In this document: positions 48,161 to 56,916 of the stretch, one piece after another | How the letters are laid out: each line of letters opens with the position of its first letter | How positions within the stretch are numbered: the first letter of the stretch is position 1 | Source of the DNA: Ancylobacter moscoviensis | GTDB taxonomy: Bacteria; Pseudomonadota; Alphaproteobacteria; Rhizobiales; Xanthobacteraceae | DNA: 64,000 nucleotides | Assembly: GCF_007559435.1 (NCBI RefSeq) | Contig: NZ_VMBP01000003.1 | Span: 62,001-126,000 of the forward strand | Direction: 5' to 3' | Notes under the pieces: generated by a model | Databases searched by the model: none | What the model was told of the DNA's origin: nothing | What the model saw: the letters and a program-made list of their open reading frames with translations, nothing else | Made by a program: the position numbers and the translations under genes

Positions 48161-50599
48161 TCAGTAGAGGCCGCCGGTGCCGCTGGCACCGACCGCCCGG
48201 TCGGCTTCCGGATTGATCTGGGTCGGCTGGCCGGAAGAATCGGTCGCGCCGATGATCGAATAATTGTCCGGCGGTGCCGTGCCCGGCTTGAAGGCTTCGA
48301 GGATCGAGCCCTCACCGGCCCCGGCGCGCAGGCCGGATTTCGGGTTGATGCGGATGAGCTTGATTCCCGGCGGCACGCGGAAGGGCACCGCCGGCCGATC
48401 CGCCAGCGCGACTTTCATGAAGTCACGCACCACGGGGGCGGCGATAAGACCGCCGGTCGAGCCCTTGCCCATGGGCTTGGGCGAATCGAAGCCGAGATAG
48501 ACGGCGACCACCATGTCCGGGGTGTAGCCGACGAACCAGGCGTCCTTCTCGTCGTTGGTCGTCCCCGTCTTGCCGGCGATCGGCTTGCCGAGCTCCTTCA
48601 GCGCCGTGCCGGTGCCGCGCTGCACCACGCCTTCCAGCATCGAGGTGATCTGGTAGGCGGTCATGGGGTCGAGCACCTGCTCGCGACGGTCGATCAGCAC
48701 GGGCTCGTTCTGGCCGGTCCAGGAGACCGCGTCGCAGCCGCGGCATTCGCGCTCGTCGTGCTTGTAGATGGTCTTGCCGTAACGGTCCTGGATACGGTCG
48801 ATCAAGGTCGGCTTGATGCGCTTTCCGCCATTGGCGAACATCGAGTAGCCGCCCGCCATGCGCAGTACGGTGGTCTCGCCCGCGCCGAGCGACATCGACA
48901 ACACCGGCAGCAGGTTGTCGGATACGCCGAAGCGCTTGGCGTATTCGGCGATCATCGGCATGCCGAGATCATTGGCAAGGCGAACCGTCATCACGTTGCG
49001 CGACTGCTGGATGCCGAAGCGCAAGGTCTGCGGGCCGTAGAACTTGCCGGAGTAGTTCTCCGGCCGCCACGTCGCCTGCCCCTGCTGGGCGAGCTCGAAC
49101 GGCGCGTCCATGATCACGCTGGAAGGCGTGTAGCCATTGTCCAGCGCGGCGGCGTAGACGAACGGCTTGAAGGACGAGCCGGGCTGGCGCTGCGCCTGGG
49201 TGGCGCGGTTGAACTGGCTCTCGTCGAAGGAGAAGCCGCCCGCCATGGCGAGCACGCGCCCGGTGGACGGGTCCATCGCGACGAGCGCGCCCTCGATGTT
49301 GGGCTGCTGGCGCAGGCGCCACTGGTCGGGCTTGCCGTCGACGGGCTCGACATACACCACGTCGCCGGGCTTCAGCACGCCGGCCACGCCGTTCTTGTTG
49401 CCGCGCAGCGCCCATTTCACGCCGTCCGGCGTGACGACGCCGACGTCGCGCTGGTTGCTGAGCACGCCGGAACGATCCCGCTGCGGCTGCAGCCCGATGC
49501 GCGCGCCCTTGGCGTCCGATTCGAGCACCACGGCGAGGCGCCAGGGAATGTCGGTGAAGGTGCGCACATCCGCGAGCCGCGCGCCCCAGTCGCCGGAGGT
49601 CTCGATGCGGGTGACCGGACCGCGCCAGCCGCGCTGCTCGTCATAGCGCGTCAGCCCGTCGAGCAGCGCCTTCTTGGCGATCTGCTGGAGCTTCGGGTTG
49701 AGCGAGGTGCGGACCGACAGGCCGCCTCCATAGAGCTTGTCCTCGCCATAGCGCTCGAAAATCTCGCGACGCACTTCCTCGGCGAAGTACTCGGCCGAGA
49801 AGATCTGCGCGCCGGTGGGGCGGACGGTCACGGCGAGGTCGGTCGCCTTGGCCTCGTCGGCCTCCTTCTGCGTGATCACGCCGTTCTCGGCCATGCGGTC
49901 GATCACCCAGTTGCGGCGGTCGACGGCCGCCTCGTGGCGGCGGAAGGGGTGGTAGTTGTTCGGACCCTTCGGCAGGGCGGCGAGATAGGCCGCCTCGGCG
50001 ACGGTCAGTTCGCCGACCGACTTGTCGAAATACAGCAGCGAGGCCGCAGCGACGCCATAGGCGCCGATGCCGAGATAGATCTCGTTGAGATAGAGCTCAA
50101 GGATCTTCTCCTTCGAGTAGGCGCGCTCCATGCGCAGCGCCAGCAGGGCTTCCTTGATCTTGCGATCGATCGAGACCTCGTTGGTCAGGAGGAAGTTCTT
50201 CGCCACCTGCTGGGTGATGGTCGAGGCGCCCTGCGGGCGGCGGCCCGAGCCGTAATTCTGCAGGAAGGCATAGCCCGCGCGGCCGATGCCGGACAGGTCG
50301 ATGCCGCCATGCGAATAGAAGTTCTTGTCCTCGGCGGAGAGGAAGGCGTCGATCACCCGCTTGGGAATGTTCTGGATCGGCAGATAGAGCCGGCGCTCCT
50401 TGGCGTACTCGGCCAGCAGCGAGCCATCCGTCGCGTGGATGCGCGTCATCACCGGCGGCTCGTAGTTCTGCAGCTGCGAGTAGTCCGGCAGATCCTGCGA
50501 GAATTTCCACACGAAATAGCCGGCGACGGCTCCGCCCACCACGAAGACGATCGTGCCGAGGGCGAACATGAACCCCAAAAACCGCAGAAGCAGCCGCAT
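48161..50599 (-). CDS. mrcA: Penicillin-binding protein 1A
   Basis: 812 residues, bifunctional. A short cytosolic end and one membrane helix (FLGFMFALGTIVFVVGGAVAGYFVW) are followed by the GT51 glycosyltransferase with catalytic Glu in SAEDKNFYSHGGID and then ASTITQQVAKNFLL. An OB-like insert precedes the transpeptidase with SSFK (PGSSFKPFVYAAA), SRN (QQSRNVMTV) and KTGT (AGKTGTTND). It polymerises and crosslinks peptidoglycan in the periplasm. It follows the amidase gene by 92 nt on the same strand. Confidence 0.96.
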   Translation of the reverse strand: MRLLLRFLGFMFALGTIVFVVGGAVAGYFVWKFSQDLPDYSQLQNYEPPVMTRIHATDGSLLAEYAKERRLYLPIQNIPKRVIDAFLSAEDKNFYSHGGIDLSGIGRAGYAFLQNYGSGRRPQGASTITQQVAKNFLLTNEVSIDRKIKEALLALRMERAYSKEKILELYLNEIYLGIGAYGVAAASLLYFDKSVGELTVAEAAYLAALPKGPNNYHPFRRHEAAVDRRNWVIDRMAENGVITQKEADEAKATDLAVTVRPTGAQIFSAEYFAEEVRREIFERYGEDKLYGGGLSVRTSLNPKLQQIAKKALLDGLTRYDEQRGWRGPVTRIETSGDWGARLADVRTFTDIPWRLAVVLESDAKGARIGLQPQRDRSGVLSNQRDVGVVTPDGVKWALRGNKNGVAGVLKPGDVVYVEPVDGKPDQWRLRQQPNIEGALVAMDPSTGRVLAMAGGFSFDESQFNRATQAQRQPGSSFKPFVYAAALDNGYTPSSVIMDAPFELAQQGQATWRPENYSGKFYGPQTLRFGIQQSRNVMTVRLANDLGMPMIAEYAKRFGVSDNLLPVLSMSLGAGETTVLRMAGGYSMFANGGKRIKPTLIDRIQDRYGKTIYKHDERECRGCDAVSWTGQNEPVLIDRREQVLDPMTAYQITSMLEGVVQRGTGTALKELGKPIAGKTGTTNDEKDAWFVGYTPDMVVAVYLGFDSPKPMGKGSTGGLIAAPVVRDFMKVALADRPAVPFRVPPGIKLIRINPKSGLRAGAGEGSILEAFKPGTAPPDNYSIIGATDSSGQPTQINPEADRAVGASGTGGLY

Positions 50600-50691
50600 G
50601 CGGCCTAGACCCCGTAGCTGAAGACGCCGCCGCGCGCACGCCGCGTGTCGTTATCCTGTCGTCGCCCTGAACGGCACCGTGTGCGTGGCAA

Positions 50692-52041
50692 CTATGGCCT
50701 AATCGCGGCTGGTTCCGGCCGGGTGGAGGCCAATGGCTCGCCGCCCGTCCCGCCGATACTCGCGGGCAGAGCGGCCGGAACAGCGTCATGGGGTTTCTGC
50801 GTCGCGAAGTAAGCGTCGATCGCCCCGACCATGGCTTCGGTCACACTAGACTGCCAATCGGCCGATGTCATGAGTTCAAGGTCCTTCGCGCTCGAAAGAT
50901 AGCCGAGCTCGAACAGCACGGACGGCACGTCCGGCGCCTTCAGCACCTTGAATCCCGCCGATTTGAGCGGCGCCTTGTGCATCCGCGCCGCGTTGGCCAC
51001 GTTCCCCGCCAGGGTCCGGGCGAACTGCGCGGAAAAATTACGGGTCTCGCGCTGGGCAAGGTCGAACAGGATGCCCGCCACGTCCGCCGGCTCCTCGGAA
51101 AGGTCGAGGCCGGCGATCATGTCGGCCTTGTTTTCCGAATCGGCGAGCCGCTGCGCCTCGGCGTCGGAGGCGCGGTCGGAGAGGGTGTAGATCGTCGCGC
51201 CGCGCACATCGCCGTCGCGTGAGCCGAGCGAATCGGCGTGCAACGAGATGAAGAGCCGCGCGGCGTTCTCGCGGGCGAAGCGCACGCGCTGGCCGAGCGA
51301 GACATAGGTGTCCTTGCTGCGCGTCATCAGCACGCGGTAGCGGCCGGTCTTGTCCAGCCGCTCCTGCAACTGCCTCGCAACCGACAGCACGAGCTGCTTC
51401 TCGGTGACGCCGAATCCCGAGTTCACCGCGCCGGAATCGATGCCGCCATGACCGGGATCGAGCACGATGACGGGCCGCGTGTCGCCGGCCTCGGCAACCT
51501 CCGCCTTCGGCATCTCCGGCTCCTCGGCGCGCCGGACGGGGGTGGCCACCGTCTTCAGGAAGCTCGTGCGGTCCGTCTTCACCAGATCGACGACGAGACG
51601 CGCCGGCTGGTCGTCCATCGGCTCTAGCACGAAGGCCTTGTCGATCGTCACCGGAGCGGCGACGTCCATGACGATGCGCGCCTTGCCGGGGGCGAAAAGC
51701 CCGAAACGGTAGGCGGAAACCAGTCCCCGCCCCTCCTGCCCGGCCGAGGCCGGCAGCGCGAAGACGACGTCCGGAATGTCGATGACCACGCGGTAGGGAT
51801 CGGCCAAGGTGAAGGCGCCGAGCGGCACGGAACGGGAAAGATCGACCACCAGCCGCGTACGCTCGCCATCCCCGGCGAGACGGGCATCGCTGGCCACGAC
51901 CGGCTCGTTGGCACGGGCCGGCGTGGACGACGACAGCCCCGCCGGCAGCAGCAGGAGCGCCGCCAACCAGAGACCGAGCATGCCCGCGCGCACTACCATC
52001 CTCGCGTACCGTCTCCCGCGCCGATTCTGCGCCTCGCCCAT
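50692..52041 (-). CDS. N-acetylmuramoyl-L-alanine amidase (AmiC-type) with AMIN domain
   Basis: 449 residues. A signal peptide (LGLWLAALLLLPAGLSSSTPARA) precedes an N-terminal AMIN domain (RLVVDLSRSVPLGAFTLADPYRVVIDIPDV), which localises the protein at septal peptidoglycan. The Amidase_3 catalytic domain has zinc ligands in VLDPGHGGIDSGAV and ISLHADS and the catalytic Glu in FELGYLSSAKD. It removes the stem peptide from glycan during daughter-cell separation. It is divergent from rne. Confidence 0.94.
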   Translation of the reverse strand: MGEAQNRRGRRYARMVVRAGMLGLWLAALLLLPAGLSSSTPARANEPVVASDARLAGDGERTRLVVDLSRSVPLGAFTLADPYRVVIDIPDVVFALPASAGQEGRGLVSAYRFGLFAPGKARIVMDVAAPVTIDKAFVLEPMDDQPARLVVDLVKTDRTSFLKTVATPVRRAEEPEMPKAEVAEAGDTRPVIVLDPGHGGIDSGAVNSGFGVTEKQLVLSVARQLQERLDKTGRYRVLMTRSKDTYVSLGQRVRFARENAARLFISLHADSLGSRDGDVRGATIYTLSDRASDAEAQRLADSENKADMIAGLDLSEEPADVAGILFDLAQRETRNFSAQFARTLAGNVANAARMHKAPLKSAGFKVLKAPDVPSVLFELGYLSSAKDLELMTSADWQSSVTEAMVGAIDAYFATQKPHDAVPAALPASIGGTGGEPLASTRPEPAAIRP

Positions 52042-52772
52042 CCAGAGGAAAGCGACCTTCCTCTACCCGACCCTTCTAACGAAATACGAACGAAGCGTTA
52101 ACCGTTCCTTGCCTGCCGATTCGTCGTGGCGGCACGGCGTGGCTGCCGGGCAACGGCGACACCGCCCGGATTTCGGTCGGACGCGATCCTTGCCAAATCG
52201 GCACGCATGCCGCTATTAAGGGCACGCATATGGTTCGCATTCCGGGTCGCCCGTTGACGTCCGGCTTTCGCGGTCCCTGCGGCGATGGGCGATCCAGCGA
52301 TGGATGGGCCCGGCACACAGCGACGATTGGGCTCCCCTCAGGAGCGCGTGGCGGTGCCGAATGCGGTCAGGCTTGGCCGCGCGTTGCAGGATCGCGGCTC
52401 CGCTCCGTCTCTCCCGGGCCATCGGACGCGGTTTTCACGCGCGAGTTTCAAAATTTCGTGCGCCCGCGATTTTCGACGCCATATGTCTCGAGCCGGATCG
52501 CGCGCGGTCGCGGCTTGTCCTGTTCGGTCGAGGAATGGACGGCAGCCTACGATGATGCGTCAGCCGGCGAGTGGGGGTGACATGCGCCACGGGTTTTCCC
52601 GTCGCGCACATGCCCGCCGCCCTGTGGCCCCTGCATCGCGTCGGCGCCCCGCATGCGAGGCGCTCCGTCCCTCCCGCCGCATCCCGCTTCCGGTCACCGC
52701 TTACAGGCACGGCCTCCGCCGTCCGGCGTCCTCAGAGACGTCGACGCGGCCGCTGCCGCACATGAGAGTTCA
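52042..52772. other. 731-nt region upstream of rne: probable long 5' leader
   Basis: No convincing CDS: the short open frames here are Arg/Pro-rich and mutually overlapping. A possible promoter TTGCCA (52191-52196), 18 bp, TATTAA (52215-52220) would give a leader of about 545 nt. E. coli rne has a 361-nt leader through which RNase E controls its own mRNA, so a similar role is plausible. Confidence 0.45.
52191..52220 (+). promoter_or_regulatory. Possible sigma70-like promoter for rne
   Basis: TTGCCA, 18-bp spacer, TATTAA. The -35 box differs from TTGACA at one position and the -10 box at two. It is the best pair I could find in the region by eye. Confidence 0.35.
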
Positions 52773-55490
52773 ATGGCCAACAAGATGCTCATCGACGCCA
52801 CCCATCCCGAGGAGACTCGGGTCGTGGTGGTGCGCGGCAACCGAGTCGAGGAATTCGACTTCGAGGCCGCCAACCGCAAGCCGCTCCGCGGCAACATCTA
52901 CCTCGCCAAGGTCACGCGGGTAGAACCCTCCCTCCAGGCCGCCTTCATCGAATATGGCGGCAACCGGCATGGCTTCCTCGCCTTCAGCGAGATCCATCCC
53001 GACTATTACCAGATCCCGGTCGCCGACCGGCAGGCGCTGCTCGCCGAGGAAGAGCGCCAGCAGCGCAAGGAAGCCGAGGCCGAGGCCGAGGAGAAGCCGA
53101 AGGGCCGCTCCCGTCGTAGCCGCGGCGCGGCCAAGGCCGCAGCCGGCGACGAGGCCGTCTCCGAGGAGGCTGCCTCCGGCGACGCTCCCGCCAGCGAGGA
53201 AGCCGCCGAGGCGGCCCCCGCCCGCCGCTCGCGCCGCCGCCCCTCCTCGGACGACGAGGCCGGCGGCGAGGTCGAGGAAATCGCCGGCGAGGAAGAGGTC
53301 GTCGACGAGGTCGGCTCCGACGACGCGCTGGAGGAAGTGCCCGAGCGCGCCGCCCCGCGCGGCCGCGCCCGCACCTACAAGATCCAGGAAGTGATCAAGC
53401 GCCGGCAGGTCATGCTGGTGCAGGTCGTGAAGGAAGAGCGCGGCAACAAGGGCGCGGCGCTCACCACCTATCTCTCGCTCGCCGGCCGCTATTCGGTGCT
53501 GATGCCAAACACCGCGCGCGGCGGCGGCATCTCCCGCAAGATCACCTCGGCCGAGGACCGCAAGCGGCTGAAGGAGGTCGCCTCCGACCTCGAGGTGCCG
53601 GAGGGCATGGGCGTCATCCTGCGCACCGCCGGCGCCAACCGCACCAAGCCGGAGATCAAGCGCGACTTCGAATACCTGCTGCGGCTGTGGGAGAATGTGC
53701 GCGAGCTGACGCTCGGCTCCACCGCGCCCTCGCTGGTCTATGAGGAAGGCTCGCTGATCAAGCGCTCGATCCGCGACCTCTACAACAAGGACATCGACGA
53801 GGTTCTGGTCGCCGGCGACGAGGGCTATCGCGAGGCCAAGGACTTCATGCGCATGCTCATGCCGAGCCATGCGAAGAACGTGAAGGTCTACAAGGATCTG
53901 CAGCCGGTCTTCACCCGATTCGGGGTGGAGAGCCAGCTCGACGCGATGTTCCTGCCGCAGGTGCAGCTCCGCTCCGGCGGCTATCTCGTCATCAACCCGA
54001 CCGAGGCGCTGGTCTCCATCGACGTGAACTCCGGGCGCTCGACCCGCGAGCACAACATCGAGGACACCGCGCTGAAGACCAATCTGGAGGCCGCCGAGGA
54101 GGTGGCCCGCCAGTTGCGCCTGCGCGACCTCGCCGGCCTCGTCGTGATCGACTTCATCGACATGGACGAGAAGCGCAACAACCGGGCGGTCGAGCGCAAG
54201 CTCAAGGAATGCCTGAAGAACGACCGCGCGCGCATCCAGCTCGGCCGCATCTCGCATTTCGGCCTGATGGAGATGAGCCGCCAGCGCATCCGTACCGGCG
54301 TGCTGGAAAGCTCCACCGAGGTCTGCCCGCACTGCGGCGGCACCGGCCATGTGCGCTCCTCGCCCTCGGTCGCGCTGCAGCTGCTGCGCGCCGCCGAGGA
54401 CATGCTCCAGCGCTCGAACACGCACAATCTCGTCATCCGCACGCGGACCGAGAACGCGCTCTACGTGCTCAACCACAAGCGCGCGCACCTGCATGAGCTG
54501 GAGGAGCGCTTCGGCGTTCTCATCACCATCTCCGCCGATCCGACGCTGACCGGGCTGACGCCCTTCGCCATCGACAAGGGCGAGCCCGTCGCCAATCCGA
54601 TCCCCCTGCCCCGTCCGCCCGAGGTGGTGATCGAGCCGGAGGACGAGATCGCCATCGCCGAGGACGAGATCGACGAGGAAGAGGTCGAGACCAGCGAGGG
54701 CCGCAGCCAGCCGGCCTCCGCCGAGAGCGAGGGCGAGCAGGCTCAGGGCGACGGTGGACGCCGCCGGCGCCGGCGCCGGCGCCGGCGTCGCGGTGGTGGC
54801 CAGAACGAGAACGGTCATCGTTCCGCCGACGGCGAGGCTGGCAGCGATGCTGCCGGCATCGAGTTCGAGGACGATGGCGAGGATGGCGAGGCCGATGACG
54901 CCGCCGCGGAAGGTCACGAGGCCCCGGCCGAGGTGACGGCCGAAGCGGCTGCCAGCGTGACGAGCGAGGCCGTCGCCGAGGCGCCTGTCGCCGCCGAGCC
55001 GGCGGAAGCTCCCGCTGAAGCGGCCGAAGCGCCGGCCGAGGAGGCCCGTCCGCGTCGTGGCCGTCGCGGTGGTCGCCGCACCCGTGCGGAGAAGGCGGCC
55101 GACGAGGCGAACCCGGAGAGCGCCGCGGCCGAGAACGCCGAAGCGAGCCCCGAGCCGGCAAGTGCCAAGGCCGCCCGGACGATCAGCACCGTGCGTGAGC
55201 CGGCCCCCGTGGCCGTTGCGCCGGAGCCCGAACCGGCACCGGTCGAGACGCCCAAGCCGCGCCGCCGCCGCTCCACGGTGCGCGAGCCCGCTCCGGTGGT
55301 GACCGACGAGACGGTGGCCCCGGCCGCGCCGGAGGCGCCGGCCGCCACGCAGACGGTTGCGGAAGCGCCGGCGGCCCCCGCCGAGGAGCCCGAGGCCGTG
55401 ACGCCCGCCGTCGAGGCTTCCGCCCCCGCCCCGGCCGATGATCGTCCGCGCCGCACCGGCTGGTGGCAGCGCAAGATCTTCGGTGAGTGA
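52773..55490 (+). CDS. rne: Ribonuclease E
   Basis: 905 residues from the ATG at 52773 (MANKMLIDATHPEETRVVVV). The S1 domain (IYLAKVTRVEPSLQAAFIEYGGNRHGFLAF) is split by a 110-residue acidic/basic insertion (about residues 90-205) before it resumes at QEVIKRRQVMLVQVVKEE; this is known from alphaproteobacterial RNase E. The catalytic Asp-containing segment is VVIDFIDMDEKRNNRAVE, and the zinc-link is CPHCGG. The C-terminal 250 residues are disordered, with an Arg-rich tract and Ala/Glu/Pro repeats, the likely degradosome scaffold. It initiates mRNA decay and rRNA processing. Confidence 0.96.
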   Translation: MANKMLIDATHPEETRVVVVRGNRVEEFDFEAANRKPLRGNIYLAKVTRVEPSLQAAFIEYGGNRHGFLAFSEIHPDYYQIPVADRQALLAEEERQQRKEAEAEAEEKPKGRSRRSRGAAKAAAGDEAVSEEAASGDAPASEEAAEAAPARRSRRRPSSDDEAGGEVEEIAGEEEVVDEVGSDDALEEVPERAAPRGRARTYKIQEVIKRRQVMLVQVVKEERGNKGAALTTYLSLAGRYSVLMPNTARGGGISRKITSAEDRKRLKEVASDLEVPEGMGVILRTAGANRTKPEIKRDFEYLLRLWENVRELTLGSTAPSLVYEEGSLIKRSIRDLYNKDIDEVLVAGDEGYREAKDFMRMLMPSHAKNVKVYKDLQPVFTRFGVESQLDAMFLPQVQLRSGGYLVINPTEALVSIDVNSGRSTREHNIEDTALKTNLEAAEEVARQLRLRDLAGLVVIDFIDMDEKRNNRAVERKLKECLKNDRARIQLGRISHFGLMEMSRQRIRTGVLESSTEVCPHCGGTGHVRSSPSVALQLLRAAEDMLQRSNTHNLVIRTRTENALYVLNHKRAHLHELEERFGVLITISADPTLTGLTPFAIDKGEPVANPIPLPRPPEVVIEPEDEIAIAEDEIDEEEVETSEGRSQPASAESEGEQAQGDGGRRRRRRRRRRRGGGQNENGHRSADGEAGSDAAGIEFEDDGEDGEADDAAAEGHEAPAEVTAEAAASVTSEAVAEAPVAAEPAEAPAEAAEAPAEEARPRRGRRGGRRTRAEKAADEANPESAAAENAEASPEPASAKAARTISTVREPAPVAVAPEPEPAPVETPKPRRRRSTVREPAPVVTDETVAPAAPEAPAATQTVAEAPAAPAEEPEAVTPAVEASAPAPADDRPRRTGWWQRKIFGE

Positions 55491-55518
55491 GGTTCCTCAC
55501 TCCCGGCCCACGATACGG

Positions 55519-55550
55519 AAACGGCGCCTCGCGGCGCCGTTTTCTTTTTT
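55519..55550 (+). terminator. Rho-independent terminator of rne
   Basis: Perfect 10-bp stem AAACGGCGCC / GGCGCCGTTT with TCGC loop, followed by TCTTTTTT, 28 nt after the rne stop. Confidence 0.93.
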
Positions 55551-55569
55551 GGAGCGGGCTCAGCCGGGC

Positions 55570-56772
55570 TCAGCCCTTGCGCAGGAAGTCGCCGATGCGG
55601 TTGACGGCCTGACGCATCTCGTCGGCCGCGCCGGCATAGGACAGGCGCAGATAGTGATGGCCGCGATGTGGGTCGAAATCGACGCCCGGCGTCGCCGCCA
55701 CCAGCGCCTCGTCGAGCAGCCGCCGGGCAAAGGCCGCCGAATCGTCGGTGAAATGCGAGACATCGGCATAGAGATAGAAAGCGCCGTCGACGGGCAGGAA
55801 CTCCGGCAGACCGGCCTTCGGCAGCCCTTCGGTGAGGATCAGACGGTTGACCTCATAGCCGTGCTTCACCGCCTCCATTTCCGCCGCGCCATCGAAGGCG
55901 GCCTCGGCGGCGACCTGCGAGAGCGTCGGCACGGAGATCATCAGGTTCTGCTGCAGCCGCTCCACCGCCCGCACCAGCCCCTCGGGCATCACCATCCAGC
56001 CGACCCGCCAGCCGGTCATGCAGAAATACTTCGAGAAGGAATGGATGATCGTCGCGTTCGGGCTGATCGCCGCCGCCGTCGAGGCGGGGAAGGCGTAGTC
56101 CAGCCCGTGATAGATCTCGTCGGAGATGAAGCGGATGCCAAGCCCCTCGGCGGTGCGGATGAGCTCGGCCAGCGCCTCCGGGCGCATCATCGTGCCGGTG
56201 GGATTGGCCGGGCTCGCCACCAGCACACCCTTGAGCGGCGTCTTGCGATGAGCCTCGATCAGCGCCTCGGGCGTGATCACCCAGCGCGAGGCGGCGTCGG
56301 TCTCGATCAGCACTGGCTCGCAGCCGAGCGCCGTGAGGATATGGCGATAGGGCGGATAGCCGGGATTGGCGATCGCCACCCGGTCGCCCGGCTCGAACAG
56401 AGCGAGGAAGGCGAACAGGAAGCCGGCGGAGGAACCGGTCGTCACCACCACCCGCGCCGGGTCGAGGCCGACCCCGTAGGTCTCGCCGTAGTGGCGGGCG
56501 ATGCGCGCCCTCAGCGAAGGCAGGCCGAGGGCCGTGGTGTAGCCGATGCGGCCGTGGTCGAGCGCACGGCGCGCCGCCTCGCGTGCCGCGGCCGGAGCCG
56601 ACGCGGCGGGCTGGCCGACTTCCATGTGGATCACATGTCCGCCGGCCGCCTCGATGCGGGCCGCGCGTTCCATCACGTCCATGACGATGAAGGGCGCGAT
56701 CTCGCTGCGGCGCGAAGCGCTGGTCAGCGCGGCCGCCGCCGCCAGACGGGGTGACGTGGATGTCGGGTTCAT
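55570..56772 (-). CDS. Class I/II PLP-dependent aminotransferase
   Basis: 400 residues. HMEVGQPAASAP and ASPANPTGTMM are substrate/cofactor segments, ISDEIYHGLDY holds the Asp for the PLP nitrogen, and HSFSKYFCMTGWRVGWMV holds the PLP Lys. LRLSYAGAADEMRQAVNRI ends the small domain with the carboxylate-binding Arg. The specificity (aspartate-, aromatic- or alanine-type) cannot be settled. It is divergent from the M48 protease gene. Confidence 0.9.
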   Translation of the reverse strand: MNPTSTSPRLAAAAALTSASRRSEIAPFIVMDVMERAARIEAAGGHVIHMEVGQPAASAPAAAREAARRALDHGRIGYTTALGLPSLRARIARHYGETYGVGLDPARVVVTTGSSAGFLFAFLALFEPGDRVAIANPGYPPYRHILTALGCEPVLIETDAASRWVITPEALIEAHRKTPLKGVLVASPANPTGTMMRPEALAELIRTAEGLGIRFISDEIYHGLDYAFPASTAAAISPNATIIHSFSKYFCMTGWRVGWMVMPEGLVRAVERLQQNLMISVPTLSQVAAEAAFDGAAEMEAVKHGYEVNRLILTEGLPKAGLPEFLPVDGAFYLYADVSHFTDDSAAFARRLLDEALVAATPGVDFDPHRGHHYLRLSYAGAADEMRQAVNRIGDFLRKG

Positions 56773-56867
56773 GTTGCCAGACCTTGCCGAACCGCCGTAT
56801 CTGCGCCGTATTCTCCGGCTCGTCTCGGCTGACGTTCAATAGAAGATGATGAAACCGAGGCTTGACC

Positions 56868-56882
56868 CTGTTGCCGCAACAG
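56868..56882. promoter_or_regulatory. 15-bp palindrome in the aminotransferase / M48 divergent region
   Basis: CTGTTGC-C-GCAACAG, a perfect inverted repeat with 7-bp arms and a single central base, directly after a TTGACC (56862-56867) that could serve as a -35 box for the M48 gene. It looks like an operator. It shares the GTTGC/GCAAC core with the repeat near the helicase promoter. Confidence 0.5.
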
Positions 56883-56916
56883 CGTCAGTTCGCCCCGAAC
56901 TCGCTCGTGTCGATGG

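Noticed and set aside
52230-52923. Several plus-strand frames of 83-212 residues upstream of and into rne
   Set aside because: Mutually overlapping, Arg/Ser/Pro-rich, no recognisable domains; more likely leader RNA.
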